Shown: piece by piece, positions 5,775-6,835 of the stretch
Layout of the letters: every line of letters starts with the position of its first letter
Numbering within the stretch: position 1 is the stretch's first letter
NCBI GenBank assembly: GCA_031554725.1
Contig: JAVBUZ010000101.1
Location: 1 to 6,835, forward strand
Origin: JAVBUZ01 sp031554725
GTDB taxonomy: Bacteria > Bacillota > Clostridia > Lachnospirales > Lachnospiraceae
Direction of reading: 5' to 3'
Length of the DNA: 6,835 nucleotides
Program-made: the position numbers and the translations under genes
The notes under the pieces: generated by a model
The model's database searches: none
What the model saw: only the letters and a program-made list of their open reading frames with translations
What the model was told of the DNA's origin: nothing

Positions 5775-6785
5775 ATGATTAAAGAAGCCATTGTAACATT
5801 AAATAAAAAAGAAGACATAGGGTATTACGTAGCAAAACAGGTTATGAATGAGATAATGAGTGGCGAAGCCAGTGATGTTCAAAAGGCGGCATACCTTACA
5901 GCACTAAGCATGAAAGGGGAAACCATAGAGGAAATCACCGGCTCAGCAGAGGAAATGAGAAACCATGCATCAAAGCTAAGACATGAGATGAAGGTGTTAG
6001 AAATTGTAGGAACAGGAGGAGATGGTTCAAATTCCTTTAATATATCAACAACCGCATCCATTGTGATTGCGGCGGCAGGAATCCCAGTAGCAAAGCATGG
6101 CAATCGTGCAGCAAGCTCTCGTTCAGGCGCAGCGGATGTATTAGAAGCCTTGGGGGTAAATATAACAATTTCCCCATCACAAAGCGAAGAAGTTCTTAGA
6201 AAAACAGGGATTTGTTTTTTGTTTGCACAGGTTTATCACGGTGCAATGAAGTTTGTTGGCCCGGTAAGAAAAGAATTAGGGATTCGTACCGTATTTAATA
6301 TCTTAGGCCCTCTTACAAACCCAGCCAATCCGAATACACAGATTATGGGAGTTTATGATGAGAGTCTAGTGAAAACCATGGCCCATGTTCTTAGCAAGCT
6401 AGGCGTGGAAAGAGGGATGGTGGTTTATGGACAGGACAAATTGGATGAAATATCAATGAGCGCACCAACAACCATTTGCGAATTTGAAGATGGAACATTT
6501 AAAAATTATGTAATCACACCAGAGCAGTTTGGCTTTGTACGTTGTGAGAAAGATGATTTACTTGGTGGAACACCTGAAGAAAATGCAGAAATAACAAAGA
6601 GTATTTTAAGTGGTGAAAAGGGGGCAAAGAGAAATGCCGTTGTACTAAATGCTGGAGCAGCTCTTTACATTGCGGGAAAAGCAACGAGCATGGAACATGG
6701 AGTTAAGCTTGCGGAGGAAATTATTGATTCAGGTAAGGCACTAGAAAAGTTAAATCAGTTCATAAGAATATCTAATGAGGTGTAA
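5775..6785 (+). CDS. trpD: anthranilate phosphoribosyltransferase
   Basis: TrpD joins anthranilate to PRPP, giving phosphoribosyl-anthranilate and pyrophosphate, the second step of the pathway. The protein has 336 residues, the usual length. An all-helical N-terminal part (about 1-70) is followed by the PRPP loop GTGGDGSNSFNIST (79-92). Next comes KHGNRAASSRSGAADVLEALG (107-127), where the KHGNR and SSRSG residues bind anthranilate and the phosphate. Then come HGAMKFVGPVRKELGIRTVFN and LGPLTNPANP. ATG 5775 is chosen as the start because AGGGAG (5764-5769) lies 5 nt upstream. The longer frame would need a TTG at 5745 inside trpG and adds residues not expected in the family. The gap from the trpG stop is 22 nt, so the gene is in the same operon. 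The next operon gene, often trpC, is not recognisable before the window ends. Confidence 0.95.
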   Translation: MIKEAIVTLNKKEDIGYYVAKQVMNEIMSGEASDVQKAAYLTALSMKGETIEEITGSAEEMRNHASKLRHEMKVLEIVGTGGDGSNSFNISTTASIVIAAAGIPVAKHGNRAASSRSGAADVLEALGVNITISPSQSEEVLRKTGICFLFAQVYHGAMKFVGPVRKELGIRTVFNILGPLTNPANPNTQIMGVYDESLVKTMAHVLSKLGVERGMVVYGQDKLDEISMSAPTTICEFEDGTFKNYVITPEQFGFVRCEKDDLLGGTPEENAEITKSILSGEKGAKRNAVVLNAGAALYIAGKATSMEHGVKLAEEIIDSGKALEKLNQFIRISNEV

Positions 6786-6807
6786 GTGTGAAAATAAATT
6801 TTCACAC
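6786..6807. repeat. inverted repeat just after trpD
   Basis: Directly after the trpD stop, GTGTGAAAAT (6786-6795) and ATTTTCACAC (6798-6807) form a perfect 10-bp inverted repeat around two A residues. No T tract follows, so it is not a normal intrinsic terminator. It could be an RNA hairpin affecting mRNA stability or translation, a protein-binding site, or the edge of a dispersed repeat. The remaining 28 nt contain a small CAAATTTG palindrome (6809-6816) and no gene that I recognise. Confidence 0.6.
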
Positions 6808-6835
6808 GCAAATTTGTGCCTGCGGCTCAAAGTTT

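Overview
The window looks like a chromosomal segment of a low-GC Gram-positive anaerobe, most likely a clostridium and possibly of the Lachnospiraceae type. The reasons are the AT-rich codon use, strong AGGAGG-like ribosome binding sites, consensus sigma-A promoters, a T-box leader on the tryptophan operon, and a pta-ackA fermentation pair. The lineage is inferred from gene content and style, not from a search. All recognised genes lie on the + strand and are tightly packed.

Region 1 (1-1944) holds the 3' part of pta (phosphate acetyltransferase) and a complete ackA (acetate kinase), followed by an intrinsic terminator. Together they turn acetyl-CoA into acetate and ATP.

Region 2 (1976-3300) is a self-contained two-gene unit. 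It has a consensus promoter whose -10 box and start region are covered by three TATCA repeats at exactly 11-bp spacing; two of them lie within perfect TGATATCA palindromes. Next comes a membrane-anchored SPFH/band-7 protein, then a small protein with an N-terminal coiled coil and a C-terminal ribbon-helix-helix (Arc/MetJ-like) DNA-binding domain. The tandem repeats are a good candidate operator for that small protein. This unit is the least described part of the window.

Region 3 (3301-6835) is the start of a tryptophan biosynthesis operon. It has a near-perfect sigma-A promoter only 9 nt after the preceding stop codon and a T-box leader with a UGG (Trp) specifier and a UGGC bulge matching a G discriminator base. 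A strong terminator competes with the antiterminator. Then follow trpE, trpG (4-nt overlap with trpE) and trpD. The rest of the pathway is presumably downstream. The window ends 50 nt after trpD in a stretch with a 22-bp inverted repeat.

Three start codons are better placed downstream of the longest open frame, because the ribosome binding site decides them: 2043 (SPFH), 3046 (ribbon-helix-helix protein) and 5775 (trpD). No tRNA, rRNA, CRISPR array, insertion sequence or phage gene was seen.
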